Shown here in pieces: positions 22,345 through 34,292 of a DNA stretch of 64,000 nt (position 1 is its first letter; every line of letters begins with the position of its first letter). The translations under genes were made by a program, and so were the position numbers. The notes beneath the pieces are model-generated. The model worked only from the letters and a program-made list of their open reading frames with translations. It searched no databases and was not told the DNA's origin. The stretch is from Maratus speciosus (Eukaryota; Arthropoda; Arachnida; Araneae; Salticidae), in NCBI GenBank assembly GCA_963932465.1, contig OZ010795.1:523471451-523535450 (forward strand). Reading direction: 5' to 3'.

Positions 22345-23570
22345 CATATCCATAATATTTTTCATTTATATTTTGCAACATATTCTTATTGATTTTTCTT
22401 AAAGTACCGGTTGCAAAATTTCTTCCAAATGGTTTAAATATGGTTTAAATATGATTTAAAATGGATTAAATGCATTAATTGAGAGTTATTTTGCCCCCGT
22501 TCACACACAGACACAAATCATGATTAAAATAATGCCATTAAATGACGTGTTCAAAAAGTAAAAATAGCGATATACATGTAAATTTCTCTAACATTCTATT
22601 TTTCGTATCCTATACTTTTCCTTTGAAAAAAATCTTTTGTTGTGTGCGATTTATTCTTAGGCCTCATTCTATTGAATTTCTAAATTCTAACGCTCTCTTA
22701 CTGCCTTACCTAGTGGAAGTGTTCAATTTTATTTCTTCAGTATCGGGTACATTTTTATAAAGAGGGGTTATTTTTGAATTTCATAAAAGTTTAAAATTGA
22801 ATTGAAATGAAATTGAAATTCTGTAATAATAGTTCTTTCTGAAATGCAACTTTAGAAGATCATAAACGTTTTGTTTTATCTTTGGTTATCCTATTAAGGA
22901 TCTTAAAATTTCATTTTTTCTGTATAAAAATGGCTTCAATGTAAAACATTCTGAAGTTTTACTTTTGTTTCAGATTTTGCTTCTTTTAAAATTTTGTATA
23001 AAATTTAAAATCTTTACATTTATACGTGTAGTTTGCAGTTAGCAATCAGTTTGTTAGATACAGGAATGGTATCTTAGCATATATTTTTTATTCCATATGA
23101 ACGCATCCTTCCATGTTGAATACAAAAAAATGAATTTGGTGGTTCACCATCGCTATTCCTTTTATCGCTTTTATCTAAGTTAAAATATAAAAATCCTTCA
23201 TAAATTTTTAAACTAATACCCATTATAAATTCATAAGTTTAGAGTTAGTAAAAAAAAAAGCCCTGACAAACGCGATATTCGAATTGTTTAATGTAAGGTT
23301 TTTGTTTAAACTTACACATATTCATGTAAACTAATTACCAAATGACGATGCTAGATGTAGTTTTATAAAATAATCTATATAATAACATATAGAAAAAAAT
23401 AATAATATCGTAAATAAACGGTACTAATGTCACTTGTTTTAAAATTCGGAGATTCGACTTCCTACGATTTTAAGAAAAAATCACTTATTTGTTATTTAGT
23501 AACACTAAATTTGGGATATATTGAATTTAATACGAGATTTATCACATTGCTAACGAAGCGTAGACAATGT
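22345..23570. other. AT-rich, unrecognised
   Basis: Contains a short ATGGTTTAAAT tandem (about 22430-22480) and otherwise no identifiable feature. Confidence 0.5.
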
Positions 23571-23577
23571 GAAAAAT

Positions 23578-23650
23578 GTCCAAGCTGGGGATCGAATCCG
23601 GAACCCTTGGAATAGCTCTCCAAGTGCTCTAACATTTAAACCACGAGGAC
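23578..23650 (-). tRNA. tRNA-like sequence (73 nt), probably pseudogene or SINE head
   Basis: Read on the minus strand this is 73 nt long and starts GTCCTCG, ending CTTGGAC (five of seven acceptor pairs). A D-arm region GTTTAAATGTTAGAGC contains a box A-like core. The anticodon stem CTTGGA/TCCAAG closes a 7-nt loop GAGCTAT. A box B GATTCGATCCC follows. The loop lacks the invariant T33 and the T stem has mismatches, so it is more likely a tRNA-derived SINE head or dead tRNA than a working gene. Confidence 0.45.
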
Positions 23651-23790
23651 GATGCCCAACTTATCATTTCCCACATAAATTGGTAAGGCTGCAACTGCAG
23701 CACAAGATGCAATAGTATAAATAAACACACAATCCTGCAGCGAAACATGAGGAACAAACAAGCACGGCATTGTTGAGCACATATATAAAT

Positions 23791-23914
23791 ATATAATTTT
23801 AATTAATTTTTCAATTAATTTTCAGCAGTGAAATTATGTTCACGTATTATATTCAATAATTTCGAGCGTAATTTCACGACTAAAAATTAATTGAAAAATT
23901 AATTAAAATTATAT
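23791..23914. repeat. Inverted repeat with 48-bp arms
   Basis: Arms 23791-23838 and 23867-23914 are nearly identical in inverse orientation (core ATAATTTTAATTAATTTTTC), separated by 28 bp. A small foldback element is the likeliest explanation. Confidence 0.8.
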
Positions 23915-23929
23915 TTGGGATATATTTAC

Positions 23930-25971
23930 ACCCAGTGCAGGATAGGGTAGCGTAAGTGTCTGCAGGCGATATGACGGCGGTTTCGAAATTCATCGTATCA
24001 ACGTAGTGGTGTTACCCACAATTTAAAATTCATTTGATATTTGATTTGTTTGAGATTGGTTTGTGCCCCACAAAAGACATTATAACTCCATTAAAATACG
24101 GATACAACAGGTGAGTTGAAATTTTAAAAAATCTATTTTTCTAAAAGTTAAACTTGTTACTGTGTTAAAAATTTACCTGCTTCTAGTAATTTCCCGATTC
24201 TGTTAAATAATAAAATCATGAATTTATCTGAAACGAACGAAAAAACTCCCTGGAAACTCAATTTCGCACAAAATTAGAAAAAATATTTGCATTTTTACAC
24301 AAAAGCGTGTATGTAAAAGTGCGCATTTATATCACTGTCTTTTATATTTGTTATCCCTAATTGTTTTGTTAATATATATATATTTTTAATTTTAATGGTT
24401 GTTTGTTATTGATTATTAAATCCCGAAATGCCACTGTCGCATCCCGATGACATATCTTTAAAAGGATCTCTAGACTTAGATTTTAAGTGAATATGTCCCA
24501 CGGTGTGTTTTCTGGGTATGTATGTCACGGTTTGGGACTGTATTTGTTATTTGATTATTGAAGTTTAATAATAAATAAAAGGAATTATGACAAATTCCTT
24601 TCTAGGCATCATTCACTACAAAAAGTAAGACGCTAACCATTGCAAACTTTTGGAGGAAAGCAATTCCCGAAACTTTGGTATATTTTCACCGATCGTATAA
24701 AATTCACCGATGTTATAAAATTTAGTTTTATTATAGCGTAATTATTTATTTATTAATTTTCTTCGTGAGCTCAAAAACTCGGGATTCGTGGGGAAATGTC
24801 ATAATTAGCAAAGAAAAAGAACTATTCTTATACTCGAATATGTACAAGATTTAAATGCAATAATAATAGAGTTATATTTTCGATTTGTGAACTGCATTGT
24901 ACGATATTTTTTTTTTTATTTCTATCATATTAGAATTATAAACAAATTAAAAGGTCACGTTGCAAATATATGTTTATATTACAAGAACTAATTTATTTTT
25001 AAGAGATTCCATTTTTTTAATGATGAAAAAAAAATCTACTGCTCTTTCTTATGTATCTTATAGTCTGATTAAACACGTTCCTTACTTCATTAAATAAATA
25101 AAAAAAAAAAAAAACGATTCCCCAAACTTCAGCACTTTATTCTCCGATAGCCCTACGGTTATCTACTTTATACCCTAACGGGCAATTGAACGGACGCGAA
25201 CGGTAACCTGAATCGAAGGTACTTTCTATAAGAAATATATAAAGATATGAGTTTCATACATTTAATAGAATGTTTTGAAAGAGTTTGGGTGTAAAAAAGG
25301 AATTGTCGTAATAAAAATCCAATGTATGTTCCTTCTTTTCTTTAACCGGTAAGCACACGCGCTCTGGTAGATTACATATAAATCACATTTTTTCTTTGAA
25401 CAAAAAGACGCATTTTTTGAAGACGCAACTGCCCTGTCTTGTACATTTCAAGGCAAAGTCCAGTAGGGATGGGTGAATAATATCGTTTCTTTGTTCACTA
25501 AGAGAGGAGAAAGATACCTCTAGGTATTATATAATCCCGAGCGTGTACGAACTTTCCATGTTGATACATTCATTTGTTAGGGGATAACACACTGAAGAAA
25601 TTTTTAGCAAAAATTGACACAAAAGTAAACACCCTACTTGTATATATTGATGTAATTAATAAAAACTTCGTGAAATAACTCATGTATTAAAATGTAAAAT
25701 AACTAGTTTGTATATTTTCTAAAAAAAAAAAAAAAAAGATTTATACAGAAACTGTAAGAAAATCTATAAATAAATACAAAAGAGATAATTTTTTCACTAG
25801 AAAGAATTAATAGTTGATGCATTTTACTATATATAACAGTAGTTTTGTTTTTAAAACGTATTTAAGTAAAAAATATAATGGCAGACAAAATGGTGTGAAA
25901 TTTATCTCATGGGAGTGATAACGTTATAAAAATAGGCGCGAGTGCGCATTTGTTAAAATTGTAGTTAATTA
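23930..25971. other. Mostly unrecognised; family A 5' fragment near 24.65 kb
   Basis: At 24610-24700 the order of CATTCACTACAAAAAGTA, TTGGAGGAAAGCAATTCC and TTTGGTATATTTTCA matches the 5' block of family A at 14080-14160, so a diverged fragment is likely. Otherwise the stretch is AT-rich without ORFs or RNA genes. Confidence 0.45.
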
Positions 25972-25973
25972 TA

Positions 25974-26488
25974 CAGTGTCATCGAAAAATAATGCCTAGA
26001 TTTAAAAAAATTATAACATCAAAACCTTTTATGTTAAATGAGTAATTCTTTCACTACACGATAACTGGTGAACACAAGTTTGGTTTCCGTTTACCAGGCT
26101 TCGTTTGCGTGTCTGTGTTATGCGCGGATTAGTTGCGCAGTCGTCAAAGTCAGCCGACGCGCAAGACTGCAGCGGCTCAGTACGATGTCAGTTCTACGAA
26201 AAAGCCGCTGTACACTGACTATTGTCTTTGACTCCACTTACCAAATCACGCACTGTGTTTTTTGTTGCACTGTCAACATCGTACTGAGCGGCTGCAGTCT
26301 GGAGCGTCAGGTGACCTTGACGACTGCGCAACTAATCCGCGCATAACATAGACACGCAGACGAATTCTGGTGAACTAAAACCAAACTTGTGTTCACCAGT
26401 AATTGTGCAGTAAAAGAATTACTCTTAACATAAAGGGTTTGGATGTTATGATTTTTTTTAATCTAGGCATCATTTTTCAATGACCCTG
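25974..26488. mobile_element. Foldback mariner-type MITE with long terminal inverted repeats
   Basis: The element begins CAGTGTCATCGAAAAATAAT and ends on the other strand CAGGGTCATTGAAAAATGAT, with TA on both sides (25972-25973 and 26489-26490). The arms run about 210 bp each (inner landmarks GCGCGGATTAGTTGCGCAGT and its inverse). About 100 bp lies in the middle. A 92-codon ORF across the arm is incidental. Confidence 0.85.
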
Positions 26489-26590
26489 TATTTTCACTGC
26501 AAGATTTCTTCTACGAAAGATACAGACGTGTTTTAAAAGATTAAATAACTTTATTATTTATAAACTATATATAAAAGATATTTATTTAGT

Positions 26591-27537
26591 TGTGCGCTAT
26601 CCTGAGAAGGTGGTAGCGAGAGCGGTATAATTCGAAGACATAAAAACCAATATTAATTAGATTGAAGACAAAAATATTTTCTTTGCTAAAATAAACAAAT
26701 TAACTCTTGGCTAAATAATTGGTAGTTATATACAACACAACAAATTATAAAGTTGCAGTAATTAGATGCAACGTCCAAAAAAGTTTATGAGACAGTGGCA
26801 GCTTGTTGCATAAGTCCCTTTGAGAAAATAGTGAATATTGCTTCACTGCAATTTCGAGGTTAGCTGATCAATGTCCTTTGTGATTTATTAATATTCAGTA
26901 GACAATTGTTCTTTCTTGAGATAAAGATCTCTGTACTGCTATGGCACCCCGTACCAATACCGCAGTTACCTTTTATCTATTACCGGCCTCTATGCCGACT
27001 GATAGCCATCTCGGCTGCTACTTCACTCGGGTCGGATGCCTGTGAAGCTTAAAGTTCACCCTGGAAAGATTTTACCTCCCCTTTCAGTTCCAACCTGCAT
27101 GTAACTCTCTTGAGTCTAGAAATTAAATACTAACTGGAAATCATCCTCATCTCCTATATATTCAAATTATGTTGTTCTAAAACAATAGCGAGTCTCTTAG
27201 TCACTCGCCATCTTCTCCTGTCAAAAATCTTTGACAGCTGTTCACTGAGCGGTAGATCAGGGTGCCGCTTCCATTTTTGCACTCGGAACCTGTGAGAGGA
27301 CAAATATGTCTGCTGTTTGTAAAGCGGTGCATCAAAGACAAGATTGGTGGTCCCGAGCGAACTGTCTTAGACTGTCAAACGTAGTAGATTGATGGTGATT
27401 GATTGGTTCATTTTATCTTAGTGAACTTAGCAATATTTTTCTCTCTCTTGGAAACACATTAGGTGTTCCTATATAGTTAATATGTGCCACTGAGGGTTTT
27501 CTTCAGAGAATATTGTAAGACAGTCCAAGTCTTTACA
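26591..27537 (-). repeat. 3' LTR of the gypsy element
   Basis: On the minus strand this runs from TGTAAAGACTTGGACTGTC to GGATAGCGCACA, so it opens with TG and closes with CA. It lies immediately downstream of a purine tract and of the end of pol. It is GC-richer than its surroundings and contains an AATAAA-type signal. No partner LTR is in the window, so the ends are inferred rather than proven. Confidence 0.6.
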
Positions 27538-27540
27538 TTT

Positions 27541-27556
27541 ACTCCCCCCTTTAAAG
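27541..27556 (-). other. Polypurine tract
   Basis: The minus strand reads TTAAAGGGGGGAGT directly before the LTR start, as expected for the plus-strand primer of a retroelement. Confidence 0.6.
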
Positions 27557-27834
27557 AATATTTTGGCCGCAGGACGAAATATTCTGGAAAACAGAAGGCA
27601 GCTCAAATTTAATTGTATGACTCACATACAAAATAAATCTTTATTTACCTTTCTGCGCCTCTCTTTTCTCAAGTGTTTCCACATGTCACCCCAAAATATT
27701 TTCTTTATGCACCCTGCATCATATTTTACACTTTATTCTATTACAAAACACTTTGCATTTTATTCTATTTCAAAACATTTAAAGGAATGATACCTTATTA
27801 TAAATCATTTTCTTTTCTTTTTCTTTTCAAGACA

Positions 27835-29562
27835 TTACTCTGCCCTGCTCAAAAAATCTACGTACGTGATGTCTCTACCAGGCCTATGTTTTATGGCATA
27901 CTAGTATGGCTGCAATGTTAGTGCCCACCTTAATAGCCGCGGGTTATTTCTTGCATTGTTCTTTAAAAATGTTAAAGGGCTGGGATTGGTTTCGATCAGG
28001 AACTATTGCCCGTCAGTATAATGTTTTATTTTTTTTATGGCAAAGATTATCACCGAAAGTTCCCGCTCTGTAGCATTGTATTTTCTTTCGGTTCCGTTGA
28101 ACTTTCTAATAAGGTAAATAATGGGATGCTCCTCTGAATTTTGTCTCTGTGCTAGCACAAAAACAATCCAAAAATTTTAAGCGTCCGTTTGGACTTCAAA
28201 TTCGGCGATATAATTTGACGCATACAGTATGGGTTTTGTCGTGAGTTTTTCTTTCAGAGTTTTGAAATTCTTATCCATTTCTTCTTTCCACGCTATTTTT
28301 TCTCTTTTATTTTTACATTTTAGCGTCCTTGTGAGCTGTTCTTTGATCGATGCGTAATTTTTTATGTAGCGCGAATAGTATCTTGCCATCCCTAGACATC
28401 TGCGAATTTATGTTTTTGTCTTAGGCGGTTGCAACTCGTTTATCGCTTTAATTTTTGCCTCTGCTGGTCTCCTCTGTCCTTCCCCCACTATGTTACCTAA
28501 ATACTTTACTGTTTTATGAGCAAATTTGCATTTCGCTATTTTTTACGGTCAGCTTTGCCTCTATGATCAGGTAATTAGGTTCCTTAGTCAAATAATTGGG
28601 TTCCTTAGTACCACCCTGAGATGCTCCATATGCTCCTCTCATGTCTCAGAGAAAATTGCCATATCGTCGAGATAGGTTAGGCAGAATTTTTCTATGTCCC
28701 TCAGCGTTTTTGCCATGAATTTTGAAAATCTATAGGACGAATTGATTAAATCAAAAGGCCTCTTTAAGGGTAAAAATGCTGCAGAGTTAGTTACAAACGC
28801 TGCTAATTTCTGAGACCGTGGCGCCATCAGTATTTGCTAATATCCTTTTGTTAGATCCAATATTGTGATATATTTCCCTGCCTATACTATTTCAACTCTT
28901 TCCTCTATGTTAGGTAAGGGATAATATTCTACTTTAGTGACTGCGTTAAGTCTACGATAGTCTATACATGGACGGGGATCTTTTCCTTCTGATTCAAAAA
29001 GAAATATGGATGAATAGCAATCTGATTACTTTCCCTTATAAGCTTTAACTCGAGCATCCTTTTAATTTATCTATCTAAAATTTTCTCCTGTGTCCTTGAC
29101 ATTCTGTATGGCCTTATTCTTATTGGTTTCTTGTCTGTGACCTCGATATCACGTATCTCCATATCTGTTATCCACGGGCAGTTTAAAAATGCCCCTAAAC
29201 ACCCCCAGTAGGGTTTCTAATTGCTGCAATTGGTCGGGATTGCACCTTTCTGTTAATTTACTTTCCTCACTGTATTTTTAAAATTATAACTATCTGGTAC
29301 ATCTACCGGAAAAGCTATCTCCATGACCTGTAATTCCCCTGATTCGTCATAATTATACGTTCGAATGTTTAATTTATCTACCCATTGTATGAATGGTTTT
29401 AGTAACTTTATGTGGAATTTTTCTCTTTTTCGCGCCTTCATGGGACTTCTACTATGCAATTTGTATCCGAAATTTTCGCTTTTATTTTTCCCGGACCTGT
29501 CCAAATCTCTGACATTTTGTTTGCTTTTTCTGTTACCAATACCATTATTTGGTCAACAGTTT
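27835..29562 (-). pseudogene. Gypsy pol, downstream part: integrase C-terminus, reverse transcriptase, RNase H
   Basis: Read leftwards, the first recognisable module is the integrase GPY/F region (WTGPGKI at about 29500, FHIKLLKP at about 29400). A linker follows, then reverse transcriptase (RPCIDYRRLNAV at about 28980-28945, PLPNIEERVEIV, then LDLTKGY with in-frame stops, and the catalytic YLDD at about 28674-28663). RNase H follows (YYSRYIKNYASI at about 28380, VQTDA at 28180, NATEREL, and IETNPSPL where a catalytic Asp is normally found after ET). The frame ends LSRAE-stop at 27835-27837. Several stops and frameshifts kill it. No integrase follows RNase H; integrase sits upstream of reverse transcriptase, the Gmr1-like order. 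Confidence 0.85.
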
Positions 29563-29599
29563 TATCCCTAGTAGCAAATTGTGTCTGGCCCTTGAATGG

Positions 29600-31006
29600 C
29601 GTCTCATCGAAATCCGATTACACGATAAGTGGCCGATTATCGTATTCTCATCGGACAGGGATGATTTTCATCGGCAATTACTCAAAAATGTCTCATTGGC
29701 CTTAGATCTATTAATGATCGCAACCTGATGAATTTTAGAAAAAAATATGATGAATCCCCGAGGAGTACGATTTCATGACGATGAATGTGCGATGACTTTT
29801 AGATGAGATATCAAGCAAATTTTGATGAGAAAGCGATGAATTATAGATTGGTTGGTTGGGTGTATAAATGAAAGCGATTTCAGAATATTTATTTTCAGAT
29901 TTTGCGAAATATACATACATTAAAATTTTAGGAGTTAGAAATTTAAATATGCTCACTTTTAATTTCTATTAGCTTTACTACAATCATTTGAAACAAAATA
30001 TTTAAACAAAAATATCCAAATTTTGTTTCATTTTTTGAGGGGGGGGGGGCTGAATTAAAGTTCCATATTTTCTTAGTTTATTTCTGAACAAATACTACTC
30101 CTTCATTTAAATAATCCTATTAAATTCTATTATTTATCCTCTTCCTAGAGCCTTTTATTTTAAATAAAGTTTGCTTGCTGAACTCAAACTGATTTATTAA
30201 AAAAAAAAAATCAAATGCATTTTTTAAGTTGGACTATATATATTGGACTAACAATTACCACTGTTATTGTTTATCATTTTGTTTGATAGAAATATTTTAA
30301 AAGAATTTTGTTAATTCTAAATTATTGTTCTGCTTTGATAAGTTTTTGCCCTTCAAATTTTTCATTTTAAAATGTGAAAGGTTATTTCTTTCATTTTATT
30401 CGACTTTAAGAGATGAAAAATGCATTGGGCCTTTTTTCTACCAAGGTACATATGAATAATTCAGTAAGTTATACTATTGTATAAACACTCATAACTCACA
30501 AGAGTGCATATTTTTAAATAAGCATTTTTTGGAGGGGGGGGAGGGTTAAGGTCGGATTCAGGTGTCTAATTAGGTACAATTTAGGTCTGTTCGGACATCC
30601 TTGACAAGAAGCATACAAAAGAAAAAGGCCCTCACACCCTCCTCGTTTAAATAAAGACCATTTTTTATCACACAAACTGTCCCAAACACATACCCATATT
30701 TGCCAATAAGCCATTTTCCCCAAAAATAAATACTTTGAACCAGAAAATTTATTTAATTAAATGTGTCTTGCCTCTATGTGGTAGTGATTTGAAATATACT
30801 TTATTTCATTAAATTTCTTGTTTAAAGTTTTTTTCAGTATGCTTATGATATTTTTTTTTCTTAAATATTTCATAATTCATATCTGTAAAGTATAAAAAAT
30901 AAAACTCTTGAAGAAGCACACCGTAATAACAGATTATATTTCTAAAACAAATGTATGAATTAGGTTCAGCTTTGCAAGTCCCATTTTTAATTCAAATCCA
31001 TTTCAT
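29600..31006. other. Unrecognised, AT-rich
   Basis: The first 250 bp (29600-29850) is rich in GATGA and CATCG motifs, but I cannot assign it. Short G runs occur at about 30039 and 30532. No coding signal. Confidence 0.45.
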
Positions 31007-31213
31007 TTAACCCCTTGAGCATGTGATTGTATTCCTGTAATGTTAAATTCACACCGGATCTTTGAAAAGTTTTGTTTCAAAATAGGGAAAAGCAATTTTA
31101 CAAGTTTTTTCCATCAAAGTTACAAAAATAAAATTTATTTAAAAGTTTCCGGTGCAAATCTTGATTAAACTTAGGTGAGATAAAATATATCCCATCGCCT
31201 CTCAAGGGGTTAA
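31007..31213. mobile_element. TTAA-flanked MITE
   Basis: It begins TTAACCCCTTGAG and ends CTCAAGGGGTTAA, 207 bp with the target sites. A second inner inverted pair (CACCGGATCTTT and its diverged inverse) is present. piggyBac-type non-autonomous element by its TTAA site and TTAACCC start. Confidence 0.75.
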
Positions 31214-31800
31214 TATTCACAATTTTCACGTCTACGGTTAATTTCTTTTCTATTAGTACTACCTAGATGTTTAAGGAAAAATCTTATGTCACGCTTATAC
31301 TTCAAGACTGTATTGTCTGTGAAAACTTCTGTAAAGTAGGTCTTTCCCCCTCTGAAATATTTGTATCTTTAATATGATTTAAGAAAAATAGATAGAAAAA
31401 CTATTTTAATTAATATTTTAATAATTATTGATCAATCTAATTGTCCAATTTATTTGAAAATAACTTTTTGAGCCTTTCTGATAATTTTTTTCCCAAAACA
31501 CTGCTGCGATGATTTTTTTCATTCAAAAAATTTACATAAATTTATATTCATTATAAAATTGGGCTTCATTAGCACAGGATCAACATTCTCTGGAAGTGTA
31601 GGAAAAAAATTTTCAACACCTAAACTTACGCATCCAGATGCATAGGTCACAACAGTTGAATGCGAACAAATCCACACAACGTGGAATAAGGAAAGGCTTT
31701 AATGCTCGTGATATTATTTAAAATGTTTAACTGTTTTTGTTTATTAATCCATAAATTTCATGACTGAAACAAAATTTAAAATACTACTGTAGTAGTTATA
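31214..31800. other. AT-rich spacer
   Basis: Nothing recognised. Confidence 0.5.
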
Positions 31801-32366
31801 CAGTCAAACCTCGTTAACATAAATTTCAAGGCAAATTAAAAGTTTTCCCTCATGTTATCATCAATAGTTTATATTATTAGTAACAAAATCGTTGTATTAA
31901 TTTTGACAGGCATTATAGGAACAATTCATATTAAAGCCGCTATCAGATTCACCAACTTTTCGAGCAATTTTTGAGCCAACTCTTGATTTCCTCCAACTTT
32001 TCGTGAAATGTTGTCTCGACACCCAGTGTGATAGCAAACAGCAATATCCCCAACTTTTTATCCGCATCTCAAAAAAGTCTGTCCTAGCCACAACTTTTCC
32101 TCCCACCTTTCAACATTTCAGCGAATCAGAGATAAACGATTGATACGAAAATGCGATAAATATTGACGGCTGGTACTAGCAGTACTGGTTTTCCCGGGTT
32201 TTCCTCCAACTTTAGCAAAGACAATTGTAACCTTTTTCTCCCTTTCAACTGGAAAAAGTTGGTGTTAAAATCGGCTGTAAAGTTGGTTACTCGAAAAGTC
32301 GGTGAATCTGATAGCGGCTTAAAAGTATACCAGGTTAATTCTGTACTTGTTAATGAGGTTTGAATG
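31801..32366. mobile_element. Tigger-like MITE (host of a nested MITE)
   Basis: The left end is CAGTCAAACCTCGTTAACA, the right end inverted CATTCAAACCTCATTAACA, with TA on both sides. Subtracting the nested element leaves about 174 bp. The termini resemble pogo/Tigger ends. Confidence 0.75.
31931..32322. mobile_element. Nested TTAA MITE
   Basis: It begins TTAAAGCCGCTATCAGATTC and ends, inverted, TTAAGCCGCTATCAGATTC, with TTAA at each edge. It lies wholly inside the Tigger-like MITE, so it inserted later. Two short opposite ORFs are products of the inverted arms. Confidence 0.75.
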
Positions 32367-32415
32367 TACTTTTTGTTGTTTAATAGCAACATCCATCTCC
32401 TGTTAGTTTCTGTTT

Positions 32416-32576
32416 CATAGCTGCCAACTTGTACGTATTTTTCTTACCACTAAAATTTTATAGAATTTTTTTATTTATTTAAAAATTAAAATTGCTTGAA
32501 TTGCGGTGATTAAATTAACTAAAATTTTCTGTTACATTTTAGTGGTATGAAAAATCCGTACAAGTTGGCAGCTATG
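32416..32576. mobile_element. 161-bp foldback MITE with 6-bp duplication
   Basis: The arms are nearly complete inverted repeats of about 50 bp starting CATAGCTGCCAACTTGTACG. The flanking CTGTTT at 32410-32415 and 32577-32582 is a perfect direct duplication. Confidence 0.8.
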
Positions 32577-32582
32577 CTGTTT

Positions 32583-34194
32583 AGATATTAGGGCAGATGA
32601 CTGAAAAAATACATTATCTTAATTCATTTTTTTTTCAGTTTTATATCTCTATGCCTACATAAAACATCACATTAATGTTAGCTATTTTATCTTATTGTTT
32701 CTAAACTTGAAGTGTTGTTTTAAGAATCTACATATACTATCTGCATTTTTAAATTACTACATTAATAAAATACCCCAATTTCTAGTGCATACTCTGCTGA
32801 TCAAACAAACATGTTTAGATCCAGAAATGTTAATAAGATTTATCTTATTTCTATTTTCTACATATTATGCAACATATTTAAGGAAACTTTCTTGATGTAA
32901 AATTTATTGGATCGGCTGCAAACTATGTACATCTGAAATTAGAGTACACAAAAAGTACTTAAATTCTGTTCAATTAACTTGCTCATTTCATATAAATGTA
33001 CTATTTGAAAGTTTTATTAAGGTTAAACAATGGCAGAAAAAAAAATTGTTGCTTCTTCCCGTAACTCTTCATAGAAATCTAAACACAAATCTTCTAAGTT
33101 AAATAAGTTTCTGAAACAATTTATTGTCACAGAATGATTCAAACGTGGCTGTGTACATTCACATCCCATAAAAAAGTAGAAGTAATAAAATATTTATTGA
33201 ATATTCATGCATAAGAATTAAATGAGGACGTCAGTTTCAAAACTTGTCTTATCTAAAAGTTAAAAAATCGAGTTTTCTCTGTCATTCTATTCTACTGGTA
33301 CTGGTGGACATGAATTGAGAAAACAATACAATCTGCAAAACACTAGCTTTACTGTGTATTTCTGGCATTGTAAAATCTTTGTTTAGAATGAAGACCAATG
33401 GACGTGATCAGAGGTTTTTCACGATTTCTGAAAATTTGATTTTCTGGATAAAGCGAATTTTGAAACTCGTGTCCTCAAATATAGCTAATAATTTCAAAAG
33501 CAAACTTTAATTAACTCTGATATAAATTTAAGATTTATTTATTTTTAAATAACACATAATATAACATACACATCAAAAGAAATTCAAGGTAAGTTTAAAT
33601 ATATAAGTGCATCAATTACACTGTTTATAATTAATGTTCCAACAGGAACAAACAAAAACTAATGCATTTAAAATAACTTCGGAAAAAAAATCGCAAGGGA
33701 AGGTTGATCTGTATTTTCCATTTGAAGTCTGTCATCTGGGTAATTACATGAAGTATCTTGTTTTAGAAGTGTTCTAGCCAAATTATCAGGACGGAATGCC
33801 ATCTTTTCTTAAATGTAGCAAACAAAACTGCTGACAATATTTCATTTTCTGCAGTGTAGAGAGGGGATATCATGAATGTCATCAGATGTAAAATGCAGTT
33901 CACAAAGCTAGACAAAAAGAGAAAAAAATAGTAAATTTTTGTGCATAATCATGTGTTGTGTATATACATATAAAACTGTGGTTTATTTCAGTAAGCTTTA
34001 TTTAATACACTTGTATTTTATTTCAATGAGAGATATATGGGGTCATTCAAAAAAGTCCATTTTGAAATTTTTAAGAAAGAAAAAATATCTTTTGAAAAAG
34101 ATTGAATACTTATTCAAAAAAGAAACTGAAGGTGAATTTAGGATTTTGGCCCCAGCTTAGCATTTTTTTTTTTTTTTTAATCTTGGATTTTTTG
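32583..34194. other. AT-rich, unrecognised
   Basis: Contains several short ORFs of low complexity but no recognisable domain, RNA gene or shared repeat. Confidence 0.5.
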
Positions 34195-34292
34195 GGTCTG
34201 CACAATTTGAAATAACAGCAAAATTGTAAAAATTTTAAGCCAAGATAGAATTTTTTAAGGCCAAACCTGAAAATTTTAGTCTGTGCAGACCT
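34195..34292. repeat. Small inverted repeat
   Basis: GGTCTGCACA at 34195 and TGTGCAGACC at 34283 bound about 98 bp. Possibly a very small MITE. Confidence 0.5.

Noticed and set aside
23578..23650. Functional tRNA gene
   Set aside because: Length and boxes A/B fit, but the anticodon loop lacks T33 and the T stem has mismatches; kept only as tRNA-like.
26068..26346. 92-codon plus-strand frame
   Set aside because: It lies across the inverted arm of the mariner-type MITE, with no homology and a mirrored frame on the other arm.
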